Assembly (NCBI GenBank): GCA_033964015.1
Contig: CM066918.1
Coordinates: forward strand, 20,109,387 to 20,173,386
From: Scolanthus callimorphus
Taxonomy: Eukaryota > Cnidaria > Anthozoa > Actiniaria > Edwardsiidae
DNA length: 64,000 nt
Reading direction: 5' to 3'
Below are positions 23,510-36,800 of this stretch, piece by piece. A program made the translations under genes and the position numbers. A model generated the notes under the pieces. The model did not search any database, was not told the origin of the DNA, and was given only the letters and a program-made list of their open reading frames with translations. Position 1 is the stretch's first letter; each line of letters begins with the position of its first letter.

Positions 23510-24330
23510 GCGATTACATTTTAGAGAAAAATTCATGGCTTTGCATTTTCCTGTAAGATTCATTTAGAGTTAGCGCGCGCTATGACTTGAATGGAATTAT
23601 TTGTCAGCTCAAAGCTTTCGAATTAGAATTATACATGCCTGCAAGTAATTTATAACAGAACTATAGAGTCCTAAAGTGATGACGTCACAAAAACAAAATT
23701 TTCGATTTAGCAATATTTGTTCCTTGATTTCGAAGGACATATCGATTGAAAGCTACACACCAAAAATGAGGTGAATCGGTTGAAACGCGACCGAGATATG
23801 GCCCGCTGAATACATAATTTTCTAATCACGTCTGTATTTTTGGTTCAGTTCATAAAGTTATGAACTGAGTCCAAAATACAGTGATTTGTTAAAGAAAATT
23901 ATGTATTCATTGGGCATATCTCGGTCGCGTTTCAACCGATTCACCTCATTTTTGCATGCAACGTTCTTCGAAGTTGGTCTTTCATTATCCGTGGACTAAA
24001 GTCTGAAATTCGAAATTTTTCAAATTTGTGACGTCACACTTTAGGACTCTATTTAGGTCTGGATGTCTATGGTGTTTTCGGTTATGCGAACTCAGTTCTT
24101 TCTTAGTTTCTATGGAAGAATTCAACGTGGCGGCTTTCTCCCTCGCATAAGAAATCGCATGAATTGGAACTTCGCTGCAGATTAATCTTTTGCAACAAAA
24201 ACACGCCTACAGGTGAGATTTCGACTTTCTCTTCAATGGGCTGTGAAATGTTTAGAGTTTGAAAACGGCGTTTATTTTTATGGCCCTTTATTTTACCTTC
24301 GCCTGCCCGTCGAAACTCGCTAAAATGCCG
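23510..24330. repeat. Dispersed repeat B, copy 1, interrupted by a MITE
   Basis: Sequence on both sides of the MITE at 23665-24050 matches the continuous stretch 52418-52850. Shared pieces include the TTAGCGCG(C/T)GCT region, the TCAAGTTAGAATTAT-type region, and GTTTC-ATGG-AGAATTCAAC followed by AACAAAAACACGCC. The copy at 52.4 kb lacks the MITE and so serves as an empty site. Confidence 0.6.
23665..24050. mobile_element. 386-bp MITE, AGAGTCCTAAAGTG ends, copy 1
   Basis: The terminal inverted repeat AGAGTCCTAAAGTG-GACGTCAC is followed by long subterminal inverted sequence including GCGACCGAGATATGGCCCGC. A second copy lies at 37934-38278. Both ends carry a perfect GTGACGTCAC-type palindrome or a close variant. 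Confidence 0.8.
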
Positions 24331-24392
24331 CGGCTCTGATTGGCAGGGGGTGACCCGATGACAATGCAATTATAGATTAAGTTTTGAATTAA

Positions 24393-26384
24393 GGTAGCGG
24401 TTAACCCTAAATTGGTCAAAAATCGAAAAAAATCACAATTTATTTAGAATTGTAGTTGAAGAAGTCAGACTTGGTGAACATAGAGGCATTTAATATCAAA
24501 ACAAAATGATATAGATTTCAGGTAATTTAATTACATAGTTACCATGGTAATGTAAAATCCATTCGGATTCAACTGTTTCTCTTAATCTAAATATCTCAGT
24601 CCAAATAGAAGATATTGACTTCAAACTCAGTAACCAGATTTATTTGATGAAGATCTGTGCAATGAGTGAAGGAATAGTCATAGTTTACATTTTTTGTTGC
24701 CGAAAGCTAAAAAATCAATGTTTCCATGGCAACTGGAGCAAAATTGACGTTTCCTCAAAATCCTTCACTCATTGCACAGAAGTCAACAAGACTAATGTCT
24801 TCTGAAAATTTGAAGGTAAAATATCAAATCCCTGCCTACTGATTAGTGTTTTCCTCTCAAAATCCTTAATATGAGAAAACAAGCTTTTTTAGGCAAACAC
24901 TTGGTTTGCAAGGAAAAATATGTTTTTTGGCTAACTTACTTCTACCATATTTTGAAAACACTACCTCAAGCACATTTTAAAGTACCTAGACAACACCAAT
25001 ACACAAAAACAAGTCTCCAGGATGATTCCTAATTGTCTCGACATAGTAGTTCTGGTCTTATCAACCTGCTTTTCGGTCAATCTTCCTGCACCCCCTCCCC
25101 CCTTCCCATCTGACAGCCTTTCGTTTCGGTCTTGTACTTCCTTATTGCTGTTTCCGTTCTCTTTTGCACATGACCCACACACTTCTCCTTCGCGACCTCA
25201 TACATGTCCTACACAGCATCCTTTGTTTCCATAGCAACTACTGTCCCCATCACCTATGAACAATGTACATCACAGCCCTATCTTTTCAATGCTACTTTTA
25301 AAATGTTTACTGCTCCATCTGTCTCCATGGCCTCTAAAGAGCTATATTGTGGTTGATAGCACAAACAGAAACATGAGACTCCTTCCATGTCATGTATTCC
25401 ATGCTTTCTTTGTCCCATTTCACATGTGTCACACATTCTTGGTACACTAAGGACTTGACTTCCTAGTCAAGCACTTCCCAATTAAAATAGAAATAACAAA
25501 AAAACTCTGTGCTTCGAAGAACGTATAATCTTTCCAGCGTTCTGTCGGATTTCCTACATGAGCTACAAATAGCTATAATGCTTTTCGACAGAAGCGACGA
25601 GTCTTGAAGTTTCATGCCATGTGCTTTTGTGACTTCCTTTCTTGTACCAAGGCCAAGACTTCATGCACTCGAACGAGTGAATTTGCCCTCCTGCTTCTCT
25701 GATTCTTTAAAAGAACTGTTCAACAGTTTCTCAGCTAAAACATTTCGGGGTTATTTGGCTGTTTGCGGTGTAGATTTCTTGTCTCTTTCTCATCTCCGGT
25801 GAATCAACATGGCGGACCTCAGCCGAACGACTCGCTGTTATTGTCGGGTTTTTTAGCAACTTCCAACCTATTTTTGCCAAGAAAACCTTAACACTTTTTA
25901 CGTTTAATGCTTCAGGATCTCTTTGCTGGCGTGGGCGGATCCATTTCAGCAAAAATAACTAGAAATTATATGATAAATAGCGTAGCACCGCTCGAGATTA
26001 GAGTTGAGCGGAGTTGAGCGATCGATCGACTTGCTGTATTTATAGCTCTAGGACCGCACAGACTGATGGGATCGGAAAAATGGCACTGGAACAAGGGACT
26101 ACAGGTCTCCTGGGACAGCGGATCGCAATTTTTTTGTTTCTGGCTTTTTTAGTTTTAAAAATATCCCCATAGCAACCAATTTGCCCGAAAATAAACACGG
26201 CGTTGCTAGCAACATTTTAATTGACCCTTCTACAAAAATTGCTAATTTATCGGCGGGAAAATTTAAAATAAGGCTTTTTGAAGCCAGAATATAGAAGAGG
26301 TATAAAAAACGAAAAGATTAGGCTATATTTCCGAAATTTTATACATGCGACATATTTAACGAAATTTTAGGGTTAACCGCTACC
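24393..26384 (-). mobile_element. 2.0 kb TTAA-flanked DNA transposon, decayed (Kolobok-like)
   Basis: Perfect TTAA at 24389-24392 and 26385-26388 flanks inverted ends GGTAGCGGTTAACCCTAAA. TTAA duplication is shared by the piggyBac and Kolobok superfamilies. The interior carries a minus-strand transposase relic (see 24950-25340) that resembles the transposase domain annotated as Mutator-like in cnidarian genomes, and not piggyBac. Kolobok is therefore the better guess. Confidence 0.7.
24950..25340 (-). pseudogene. Relic of a transposase (Mutator-like/Kolobok-type domain)
   Basis: On the minus strand, pieces of a recognisable transposase survive in different frames: EAMETDGAVNI, then EKCVGHVQKR, then GRLTEKQVDK, then QNYYVETIRNHPGD. 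The order and spacing match the conserved block ECVGHVQKR-(x)n-GRLTD-IDKLQNYYG that I know from this transposase family. At least three frame changes and several stops separate them. The relic is confined to the TTAA element at 24393-26384. Confidence 0.6.
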
Positions 26385-26503
26385 TTAACAGTTGCTTTCG
26401 AAGTGAATATTTGGGTGAAACTAACGGAATCGAATGCACGTCATATATTCTGTTTACTATATTGTGAAATATATTAGGAAGTTACTATCACCGTCAGTGT
26501 CTC

Positions 26504-26719
26504 TAAGGCCTAGTACATACGCCGCTCTTATCATGAGCCGATCCAATTGCAAAATCTCGATAAAACAATATTGTTCGTCCATCTCTGGCCTGCCTGTCAC
26601 CTAGGCTATTCTAATCATACCGGTAATGTAGAATCCATTTAAATGCCCCGATTTTCGCGTATTTCACGGCAACAGGTTGGATCGGCTCATGATAAGAGCG
26701 GCGTATGTACTAGGCCTAA
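26504..26719. repeat. 216-bp MITE with about 40-bp perfect inverted repeats
   Basis: Ends TAAGGCCTAGTACATACGCC and the exact complement are followed by CTCTTATCATGAGCCGATCC on both arms. The spacer of about 130 bases is non-coding. Confidence 0.85.
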
Positions 26720-26835
26720 GGTTTGCGAGAAAATGAAGTTGTATTATATGTTTTCCTAGGGGAGTCTGGGGCATGCGCCACCAGGGAGAAATTTCAAAAT
26801 TAAGTGTTCCAAGATGGCCGAAGATGCACCAAAAC

Positions 26836-27234
26836 CAAGAGTGGATTACCAAGAGTTTCCATATTTACTATGTACGCCCGAATCTACGGTGGCCCATAAG
26901 GGACATACGTACGAATCACAGTCAGAAAAGTGTCTATTTTTAGAACTAGGATTCCCGCAAAAATTCGTCATCCACAGGGCTCCCACTTTCTCGCCACGCA
27001 AACAGTTGTGAGATCCAGCCTAAAATTAAATCGCAGATCAATCGAAAAACCTTTAAAGTCGCAAAGATAAGGTAGGATATTCTCTATTTGTTGTGTATTG
27101 GGTATACGAGCATTCGAACCTGAGCATTCAAATACTTTCGCACGCGAAATTCACATCTAAAAATAGACACTTTTCTGACTGTGATGTGGACAAATACTGT
27201 ACGAAAGATTCTAACTCTTGTTAATCCACTCTTG
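26836..27234. mobile_element. 399-bp deletion derivative of the 1059-2794 element
   Basis: The TIR CAAGAGTGGATTACCAAGAG is at 26836 and its complement ends at 27234. The left about 230 bases match the right end of the 1.74 kb element in reverse complement. The right about 120 bases match its left end. The junction lies near 27080-27110, so the middle of the long form is absent. Confidence 0.75.
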
Positions 27235-27855
27235 ACAAAACTGATTGCAAAATCACTTAAAAGTCACAGTTGAAAAAGTGTTTACAAACAATTTATTTTC
27301 TGTTTATTACGTTTGCAAACAAATTATTTCGGTGTTATCGGTTCTGCAAACAATTAATTTCCAACATTTTTATATGGGAGCCCCCGCACAGAAAACTGAA
27401 CTTAGATAAAGCATATACTTTTTATTTCATTTCATTATTTAGCATCATGTACACGGTGTATTATGGTACATGATATCACTACGACTTTAGTGTGTACATG
27501 CAGGTTGTACATCCCTGAAGACACGAGCAATGACAATCTGTAAATAAATCAAAATATTTTCTGTATTGTGAAGGAAGAAGCGCAAACACAGCTCTGACAG
27601 CTATATAATGCGAAGTCATGGGTCTTAGAAATATCCCACAACTATACTACCGACTTACACAGAGCACCCCGTGCATCATGCGCAATCCAAATTTAGAACG
27701 TACTCTTCGTTCCGACTGCTGTGGAATAACCTTAAACCTTTTTAATACTGTGTACGGGGTAATTTAAAAGTCTTTTTCAGTAACATTAACAATATTTTCG
27801 CAATGTAGAAAGTGTCGACCAGGAAGTCCCACTTCCCTGTTTCCACTTACATCAT
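27235..27855. other. 3' flank of the protease homologue, no gene
   Basis: AT-rich and non-coding. No perfect AATAAA on the minus strand lies close to the stop codon; the nearest is TTTATT on the + strand at about 27420, over 400 bases away. Confidence 0.35.
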
Positions 27856-30800
27856 TTATGTGCAGCGAGCACAAGATCTCGGACAGTACATTTTTAGGAT
27901 GTTCCTGTAATAAGAGTTCCTGCAAAGGTTTTTCTTCTTCCATGGACCACAGTACCAATGGTTATCCCGACACCCTTTGATGTAAATATAGAAAAGTGGT
28001 AGCTTTAGGTGTGGCTTGTATTGCTGGGTTGCATTGAACGTCATTTCATTGAACGACAAATTTATATATTCGTTTCACTATCGCGACATAATTAACAATT
28101 ATTCGCCGAAGGCGAAGCGAATAGTGGCGAATAGACTATTCGCCACTATTCACGAAGCCTGAAGAGAATAATTGTTTTAGTATATACTACACTCCAAAAA
28201 ATATCCGAACGATAATGATGGTGGTGGTGGGGGTGGGTCGGGAAGCCCGAGTTTCCACCTAAAAAATACCTTAAATATAGTCCAAAGAACCCCTAAAAAT
28301 ACAGGATTTTCTTCAGCGTACCGTTTTTGTTTAGCGAACCCCTAAAAAATACCGGATCGCCAATTTTAACCCCTAAAAATACGATGGTCATATCTACCAT
28401 CAGAAAATGACTGCAAATTACTCACGACGATTTATTGAAAACGACTCATAAATGAAAAATGTTTCTCTGGTTCTACTAGTGAGAGTGTTTGCCTACCTTG
28501 GGGAGGGGGTCTATGTCCGATCACCATTGTGTAATATATCCAATGTACAAAGTTGCTAACGCGAGCGAACACCGAGTAAGCCTCCGTCCCATCACACTGC
28601 ATGCTCCCCCAACTTGTAACACCATGTAACATCCATCGTCGGCCCACCTTACATACTAGAGGGCCCCCGCTATCACCTGCAAAAAAAGCACAGCACGTTC
28701 AAGAGCTTGACACCAGGAGCTTGTCCCGCATTCTAGCTATGTCATGTTGTCCGGGCTTTGAGTCATTTGATATTGGCATGCCTCAGGCTATTTTTGACTG
28801 CGATATGAAGGGCTTTCTGCACAAAGACCTGGGCACTTGAACGCTAATCAACAGATGAAAGTTAAGCAACATTGTTTTTGCCAACGAGTAAAAATGAAAT
28901 TTACTTAATGGAAAAATTAGTTGTATTAACTTTTTGATAAGAAAAATAACGGTTTGCCATTTTTATATGACCAAATAAAGGTATTTAAGTGCGACGTTTC
29001 GTTATTTTTCTAGTTGTTTTTCTAGTTAATTTCCGCGGTCCGCAAACCTGCCATTGCAGTGAGTAACAATCGCTACGTCACTGTTCTAGGCAGACCCCGT
29101 TATCTAGGGACACTCTCAAGATGTTGTGTGACAGACGCAACGTCTCTGCATGCGAGTCCCTGTGCTCCAGGAAAACCCATGCGTGCTAACAAAATGTAGC
29201 GCTGGATCCGCAAGCATGGTGTCCATTGTTTACATGTAGTGCGAGTGCGATGATTACTTTGACATTCTTGCTTTGTTGTTGTGGACGCAATGCCATTTTC
29301 CCTGAAATTATCTCCTACCTTTACAACCGCTTGTTTTTGTTGTCTTGTCGTCATACCCCGCGCACAGCATGGACCTCCAATCCACCTGATGCTGTTTGCT
29401 GTTCCGCAAATCACACTGGGTGACACTGACGACAGGCATGCGGGCTTCTTGAAGAATATTGGCCAGGCCTTTGTCGGATCCTAGCTTGCCCCAGCCTTGA
29501 ACAGAAAACACAAGAAACAACAGGTGTAGTGAACACAAGATACAAGATGCCGAATTTCCTCACACTTTCTCTCGCCTCCAAGATGTTTTCCAGATAAATG
29601 CTTGCATACAGCATGCTTGGGTACTCAATCATTCGACATAGTGGAGCGAGTCAAACAAGTACTGCAACCCTTTGAAAAAGAATAGTGTTTTACCTTATTA
29701 ACATTTCACCACAAAGACTGCAATGTACAGCCTACTCGTTCCTCTCTCCCATTCCTTATTTAGCCATCCTTTCACTGATGTGGACTAGAAAGAAGTGCAT
29801 GCCTAGCTCGTTCCTCTCTCCCGTTCCCTTATTTAACCATCCTTTTCACTGATGTTGACTGAAAAGGTACTCCCTTGTCTCGTTCCTTTCTCCCGTTCCC
29901 TTAATTATAAACTATCCTTTTTGCTGATGTGGACTAGAAAGTAGTGCCTAGCTCTTTCATTTCATCTCTTTCGTTCCCTTATAAGCAATCCTTGTTACTG
30001 ATGTGGACTACAAAGGAACTGCCTACTTGTTCCTCTCCCGTTCCCTTATAATCTTTACTTTTTACTGATGTGGACTACAAAGTATTGCCTAACTCGTTCC
30101 TCTCTCCCGTTCCCTAATAAACCATCGTTTTTACTGATGTGGACTAGAAAGTAGAACCTACTCCTTCCTCTCTCCCCTTCCTTTGTAAGCTTTGCTTTTT
30201 ACTGATGTGAACTACAAAGTAGACCCTACTCGTTCCTTTGCCGTTCCCTTTTACTGATGTAGACTACAAAATAGTGCCCACTCGTTCCTCTCCTGTTCCC
30301 TTATAAGGCATCCTTTTTAATGGTGTCGAAAAGAATGACATCCATTTGAACGTAAATGGCAGTGTAATCACTGATCAGCAGCAAGTGGCCGAGGAACTGG
30401 TAGAATATTTTGCTACTGTAGCAGACGGTATTGGAGGCCAGGCAGCTCAAAAAAGTTCTATTCAAGACTTCGTGGACCATCCCTGTGTTCAAAGGATACA
30501 ACAAGAATACAGTAACTACACTGAGAGCCTGGGCATCCAACCTGTCAAGCAGGGAGAAGTTCTAAAAGTGCTGGAATCGCTAGATGCGAATAAAGCTACT
30601 GGTACTGATTGCATCCCTCCCAAAGCTTTAAAAATTGGTGCTGAGGAACTGGCAAATCCGCTGACCACTCTATTTAACTCTTGTATAAGCAAAAGCGTGT
30701 GGCCCACAGACTGGAAATGTGGGGACTGGGCCCCAGTATTCAAAAAGGACGACAGATTGGCAAAGGAAAACTACCGGCCAATTACACTGCTACCATGCAC

Positions 30801-33800
30801 AAGTAAAGTTCTGGAAAAATTAGTGGGGGTACAAATAAACGGCTGTTTCAGCGACCGCATATACCTTAAATCTTCCGCTTATCGTAAAGCGCACAGTTGT
30901 GAAACAACATTAATTAATCTAGTGGAAGACTGGAGACTTGCAAGGGATCAACGTAAGGTCGTTAGTATATTATCTACAGACATGTCAAAGGCTTTTGACT
31001 CCTTGCATTCACCGTTATTACTGAGCAAGTTCAAAGCATACGGTTTCGAGAAGAACACTATCCAACTGCTAAACAGTTATCTCACCGACCGGAAATATCA
31101 GGTGAAGATTGGCCGTCACGTGAGTTCGAGTCGACTAGTAAACCGAGGCTGTCCTCAGGGCTCCGCTCTTGGCCCGCTGTTATGGAATGTGTTCCAAAAC
31201 GATTTACCTTATGGTTTAAATGCGAATTTGTCAATGTACGCGGACGACCACCAGATTTATCACATTGGTGATAATCAGGTAGATGTTACTTTGCAACTTA
31301 AAGAGAGTGCAAATCTGGCTACGCGCTGGTACGAGTCCAACCTCTTAGCTGGGAATATAAAGAAATATCAAGTCATGAACTCTGGCTTTGATCTGAATAA
31401 CAGCAATATTTATGTTAACGGGGAGGAAATTAGAACAGCAGAAAATCTTGAATTACTAGGCGTGACTTTAGACTCTGATCTCAATTTCTCTAAACACATA
31501 GACTCTGTTTGTAGGAAACTAGCCAACGAATAGGCGTTCTAATGAGATTAAGAAATCTAATTCCTATGGAGTGTAAATTAGTACTTTTTAAAAGTGCAAT
31601 TTTGCCGTATTTAACATACTGTCACTTAGTATGGCATTTCTGTAAGGCCAGTGATACGCGTAAACTTGAAAGACTACAAGAAAGAGGCCTTAGAGCTGTT
31701 TTTAAGGACAACAACTCAAGCTACGAGAAACTGTTGGGCAAGGCCGTCTTACCTACACTACTAAATAGGCGCTTGCAAGACCTCTGCACTCTTATGTATA
31801 AGGTTAAGCACAAGCTTTGCCCCACTTATATATGCGACATTTTTAGCAGACATTCTAATGGTTACAACCTAAGGCAATCCGACTTCACATTACCAAGATT
31901 TAATTCTGTAACTTACGGTAAACATTCTCTTAGATTTTTAGGCCCAAAGTTATGGAGCAAACTCCCCAAGAAATATAGAGACGTAGCATCACTAAACTGT
32001 TTTAAAAATATATTAGAGAACTTGACTTAAGCAAACTTATCGATGATGGATGTAGGAGTTGCGGCCTGTGCTCTTCTTAAAGTAATTTTTATTGTACATA
32101 GCCATATTTTATCGTAAACATGATTTAGTAATATTATTGTATATAGTTTTTACCAATTCTTAGTATCTATCTTATATAGCTTTTATCAATTATTAGTATT
32201 TATCTATTTATTTATTTAATATTTTTCTGTTTATAATGTCCCCGTATTAGTAAGGGAGATTTCTCCCCAGCTAGGTGGTTTTATTGACATTTTAATAAAG
32301 TTTCTATTCTATTCTATGGTGTGGATACTAACCTGTCATGTAGCAGACAGTACCATACTCGGCTACCTGGCCTTGGCGTGGTAGGCAGATCGGTGAAACA
32401 CTCCGCGATAGCTTGGCTCTCTCTTTTAGCTTTATCAAAGCTAAATCATTTCCCCAACCCCTATCGGTCAAGAACCCACGGTGAAGGCGCAGCTCATGCA
32501 CAGCGATAATCTGCTCGCCTCGCTCTTTCTTGCTGCGATCATACTCGCCTAGAATGAAATAAGAATGCAATAATAATAGTAATAACAATAATTCTTTTAA
32601 GTAATAAAAATACAAGAGATAGCACCGCGATTAGCCGAGCGTTACCAGAGGCTAGGCCTTTCCAGATTGTGCTCGGCACTTTTGTAGCGCAATTTGGCTT
32701 TGGGAGCACTATTTTGATCAGAGAGCACTTTTTTGGCCAAAGAGCATCTTCTGACAACTTTTTTGGTAAACAAGCCAATTTCTAGCTTATTTGAAGCAAA
32801 TTTACTGATTTTTTTTGTTTTATATAGCAATTTCAAGTTCCCTTGGCTACAAATAATATCACACTAGGCTAAAACTGGTGATTTTGACATTTGATTGAGT
32901 ATCCATTCCTGTGGTACAGTATTGGGTAGCCTGTGAGCTGTGGAACTAGTAACTAATAACACCTTATCAACCTCGTTCCCAGGGTCTTCTCGGTCGTTTT
33001 TCAAAATGGCGGTTGACTCGGGAGAAGACCCTGGGGGAGGCGTCATGGTATATATTATATAAATGAACATTGTTTTAGAGTGGTTTCCATAAACCCGTGA
33101 AATATAAGTGTTGAAGGTAAAGAGTAGAAGGTAAGAAATAGTAAGTTGTTATACGCTGAAGTGTGTTTCACAGGTTTATGGAAACTACTCTAACGCATTC
33201 ATTTAATAAAAGTATTATTCGTTATTTGTGCAATTATTGACTTGTATTCAATGCAAATCTAAATTGGAAAGCATCTTTTCTTTCAAATAATTAAAAATAT
33301 TCGGTAGCACTTTTTTGATTTTTGGAGCAACTTTTGAGCACTATTTTGATTTTGGAGCACTTTTTCAGCATCTTTTGGGCATTTTTTGGGAGCACTTTTT
33401 TAGCTTTTTGGGAGCGCAATCTGGAAAAGGCCTACCAGAGGCGACGTGTTTGCAGGTCAGCAGTGATACGCTTTTCTTGTTTCTTAGCCTTCTTTATTCT
33501 ATCACAATTTTTATTTTTGTTTATTGCAACATGTGTGACTATGTAAATTACACATTCATTCTTTTTTTCTTTTTTATATATATAACATTGCATATTCTTT
33601 CTTTTTACTTTATAATTACATAAATTTGCATAATTCTTCATTTTTGCTGTAAGACATTAATAATAATGACTTACTTTTTATCTTAAATAACCCTTGGACA
33701 AGGACAACAAACAAAAAGCGTAACCAACAAAAACGTTAATAACACAAATGTCATGTCGTTCACAAATACCCTTGACTATTCAAAGCTCCCAAGAGAAAAG

Positions 33801-36800
33801 TGCAATGTCAATGTCCTTTTTTCTAGCAGTAGAACGTTCTATACTTTGATACTGCTAATAAAAATTTTGAAAAACTTTTTTAAAGTTAAAACTCTTTGCA
33901 AAATCTGAATGCAAACGAGGGTCTGAAGGACTCTATTTTGCTTTTCGTTAGCCTATTTATTCATCTCCCCTTCGGGGAATAGTTGTATAAAGCATCTTAC
34001 CAAGCTTGACTAGATATTCCGATGGAAAAGGTTTCTCGAACAAACAGCTTGCGGATGTTAGCACCCAATACTTGTGTATCAATGAACCGCCACATTTGTG
34101 CTCATATACGGTCCCTCTTTTCACTAAAATTTCAGCTTGCCAGGGCCAACGTCCGGCATTTTGCCCACCTACGATTCGCTTGTGGAGCCTGGGCCGATAG
34201 CCACACCAACGGGAGCGAAGTCTGTGAGCTGTGAATGGAAATAGGATATAGATGAATGAAACATTCGGTATTTCATACGTTCATAAGTCAAGTGAAAAAA
34301 ATTGTTAAAAACTAAATATCGGCCACGTGCATACGTAATTATCGTCTTGGCGATGGGTGCTACGAAAACGAGTGAAAATGATTCAAGAGAAAAGGCTAAA
34401 TAATATATATCACTTTTCTACATGTTTTGGGTAAGGACTAAGACGTCATGTATAAAACAGAAAATATTTTATTTTTTAGAACACAGAGGGGCACATGCAC
34501 TTTGAGGAGAGGATGCGCAAAATCGAAACATTTATGTCTTCCTACTTAAGAGCACTCGTCAGTAAATATCGCCCGGGTCGCGAATTTCGAGAATTTGAAA
34601 AATCCCCCAAAATTTGGTAAAATGTTGAACTAGTTGAACACTAACTACGGTGCAAGTTTTAGCTTGATCTGATAAATATATTGCTTGAACGAGCACTTAA
34701 TCGGATCACCCGGTTGACCCCCGTTTCGAGCTCCAATTTCACATCTTTTCAGAGCACCTGAAATCACACTAAAAATCGCCAAATACGCATTCAATAAAAC
34801 CTACAATGGATGGAAACAGAAAGAATAAACATTCCTTGGTAATCTGAGTGCAGTTTCAAACATTTTAAGTGAAAATAGAATATTTTGTGGAATTTTAATT
34901 ATTTTTGGGTTTCGAGACCGCTATTTCGAAGGTCAAATTAGTTGGCTTATATCTCCCATGTTACGCGAAAATTCACTGATTCTACACATAACTTTATCAA
35001 AACAGGTCTTCTACTTTATATCTATCAAATAAAATCCCGGGGATTTTGCGATTTTCAATTGCTGTGAACGCTATTTGCATTAGCTGTTTGCGGCAATTAT
35101 TCGTGACAATTTACATTCGCACTACCGACCCGAGCGGGACAAGAATGCTAAAATTTGCAATCAAAATGACAAATAAATACATCAAATGTCTTGTGAGAAT
35201 AATGTTTTCAAGCCGATCGAACCCCTAAACGAGTAAACGAGTAGCACGAATACTGCGAGTGACTAGTTATCCACAACACGAAGTGAGTTGCGTGACAATT
35301 AACGCCAGGACTGCATGCAGCATTCGCCAGCGGACGTGACGTAAGAATCCTGCCCTTTTATTTTTTTTGGGGCCACACGAGCTATATACACCCTAGGTAT
35401 TTTTGTCTACAAGGTTTTTTTGTTGCAATCAGGTGCGGATTACAGAATCTTTCAATAATCCCATGCTGATCTGATGCGGTGGTTAGTGCATTTGGAACAA
35501 AAGTAGATACTAGCCAGCTAAGCACTCTACTAGAACACGCACCTAGCTAAACCACTAGACTATGCGCACAGAAATTAAGAAGAAGAGTATCTGAGATGTA
35601 GATTTGATGTATCTGAGATGTAGATTTTCTGTAGATTTTCATGAACCCCCTTAGGACGAAACAGGTAGTCTGGGGAGTGGGGGTGATTTACTGAACGTGG
35701 ATGCTCCGTATGAAGAGGGTACTGTTTTGAAGCTGAAATTATATAAAAGGGTAGCGATTTGCGAATGCACTATGTAAAAGCGTAGCGAATTTGTGAATTT
35801 CAAATAGGATAGCAAAACACTAGATTGTCTAAGTGGTTGGATTTTTTTGTGTGCCGCATAAGGGTTTCAATAGCGCGCTAAGTTAGTAGATTTTTTAACA
35901 CAGGTATTTAACACATTATAAGAAAGAGTTACCTTTTCTCTTATTTTTAATATTTAAAATAAATAAATGAAATGGTGCAAGTCCGTACAAAATGTTTTGA
36001 AATCCCCCCACCTCCCCCCGGGAGTCTGCATGTCTGTCGTTGTCACGCAACCTGCCCTTTTCACCCTCGTGTTGTATCTGCGTGTTGAACACTCGCAGTG
36101 TCCGTTGCTGTTTTGGGGCTCGATCGGTTTGAAAACATTATATTCACAAGACATTTCATTAGCACTCCTGCTTTAATTTGTAATGGGTCAAATATCAGGA
36201 GGACAAATAAGATTTCCAGCCGAATTTATGTAATCTTCGAGTCCAGTTTGTTGTTGTTGCTGCAAAAATGTACATCGCCGCCACGGAATCCTGGAGTATT
36301 TTTCTCCCAACGCCGAAATCAAAGGACGCTACGGCACTGTAAGTGAGCTGAAGCTTTAATAAATGTGTTTTGATGTATTTATTTGTCATTTTGATTGCAA
36401 ATTTTAGCATTCTTGTCCCGCTCGGGTCGGTAGTGCGAATGTAAATTGTCACGAATAATTGCCGCAAACAGCTAATGCAAATAGCGTTCACAGCAATTGA
36501 AAATCGCAAAATCCCCGGGATTTTATTTGATAGATATAAAGTAGAAGACCTGTTTTGATAAAGTTATGTGTAGAATCAGTGAATTTTCGCGTAACATGGG
36601 AGATATAAGCCAACTAATTTGACCTTCGAAATAGCGGTCTCGAAACCCAAAAATAATTAAAATTCCACAAAATATTCTATTTTCACTCAAAATGTTTGAA
36701 ACTGCACTCAGATTACCAAGGAATGTTTATTCTTTCTGTTTCCATCCATTGTAGGTTTTATTGAATGCGTATTTGGCGATTTTTAGTGTGATTTCAGGTG

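Larger units (their letters stand above)
32653..33434. mobile_element. 782-bp hAT-like non-autonomous element with 8-bp duplication
   Basis: CCAGAGGC is present on both sides (32645-32652 and 33435-33442). The ends are TAGGCCTTTCCAGATTG and its near-exact complement. An 8-bp duplication is the hAT hallmark. The interior is rich in GAGCACTTTTTT-type repeats on both arms. Two further MITEs are inserted in it. It lies in protease intron 2. Confidence 0.8.

Noticed and set aside
35046..36509. Twin 60- and 104-codon frames on opposite strands with the same protein start
   Set aside because: They are mirror images produced by the arms of the foldback element, with no family resemblance.
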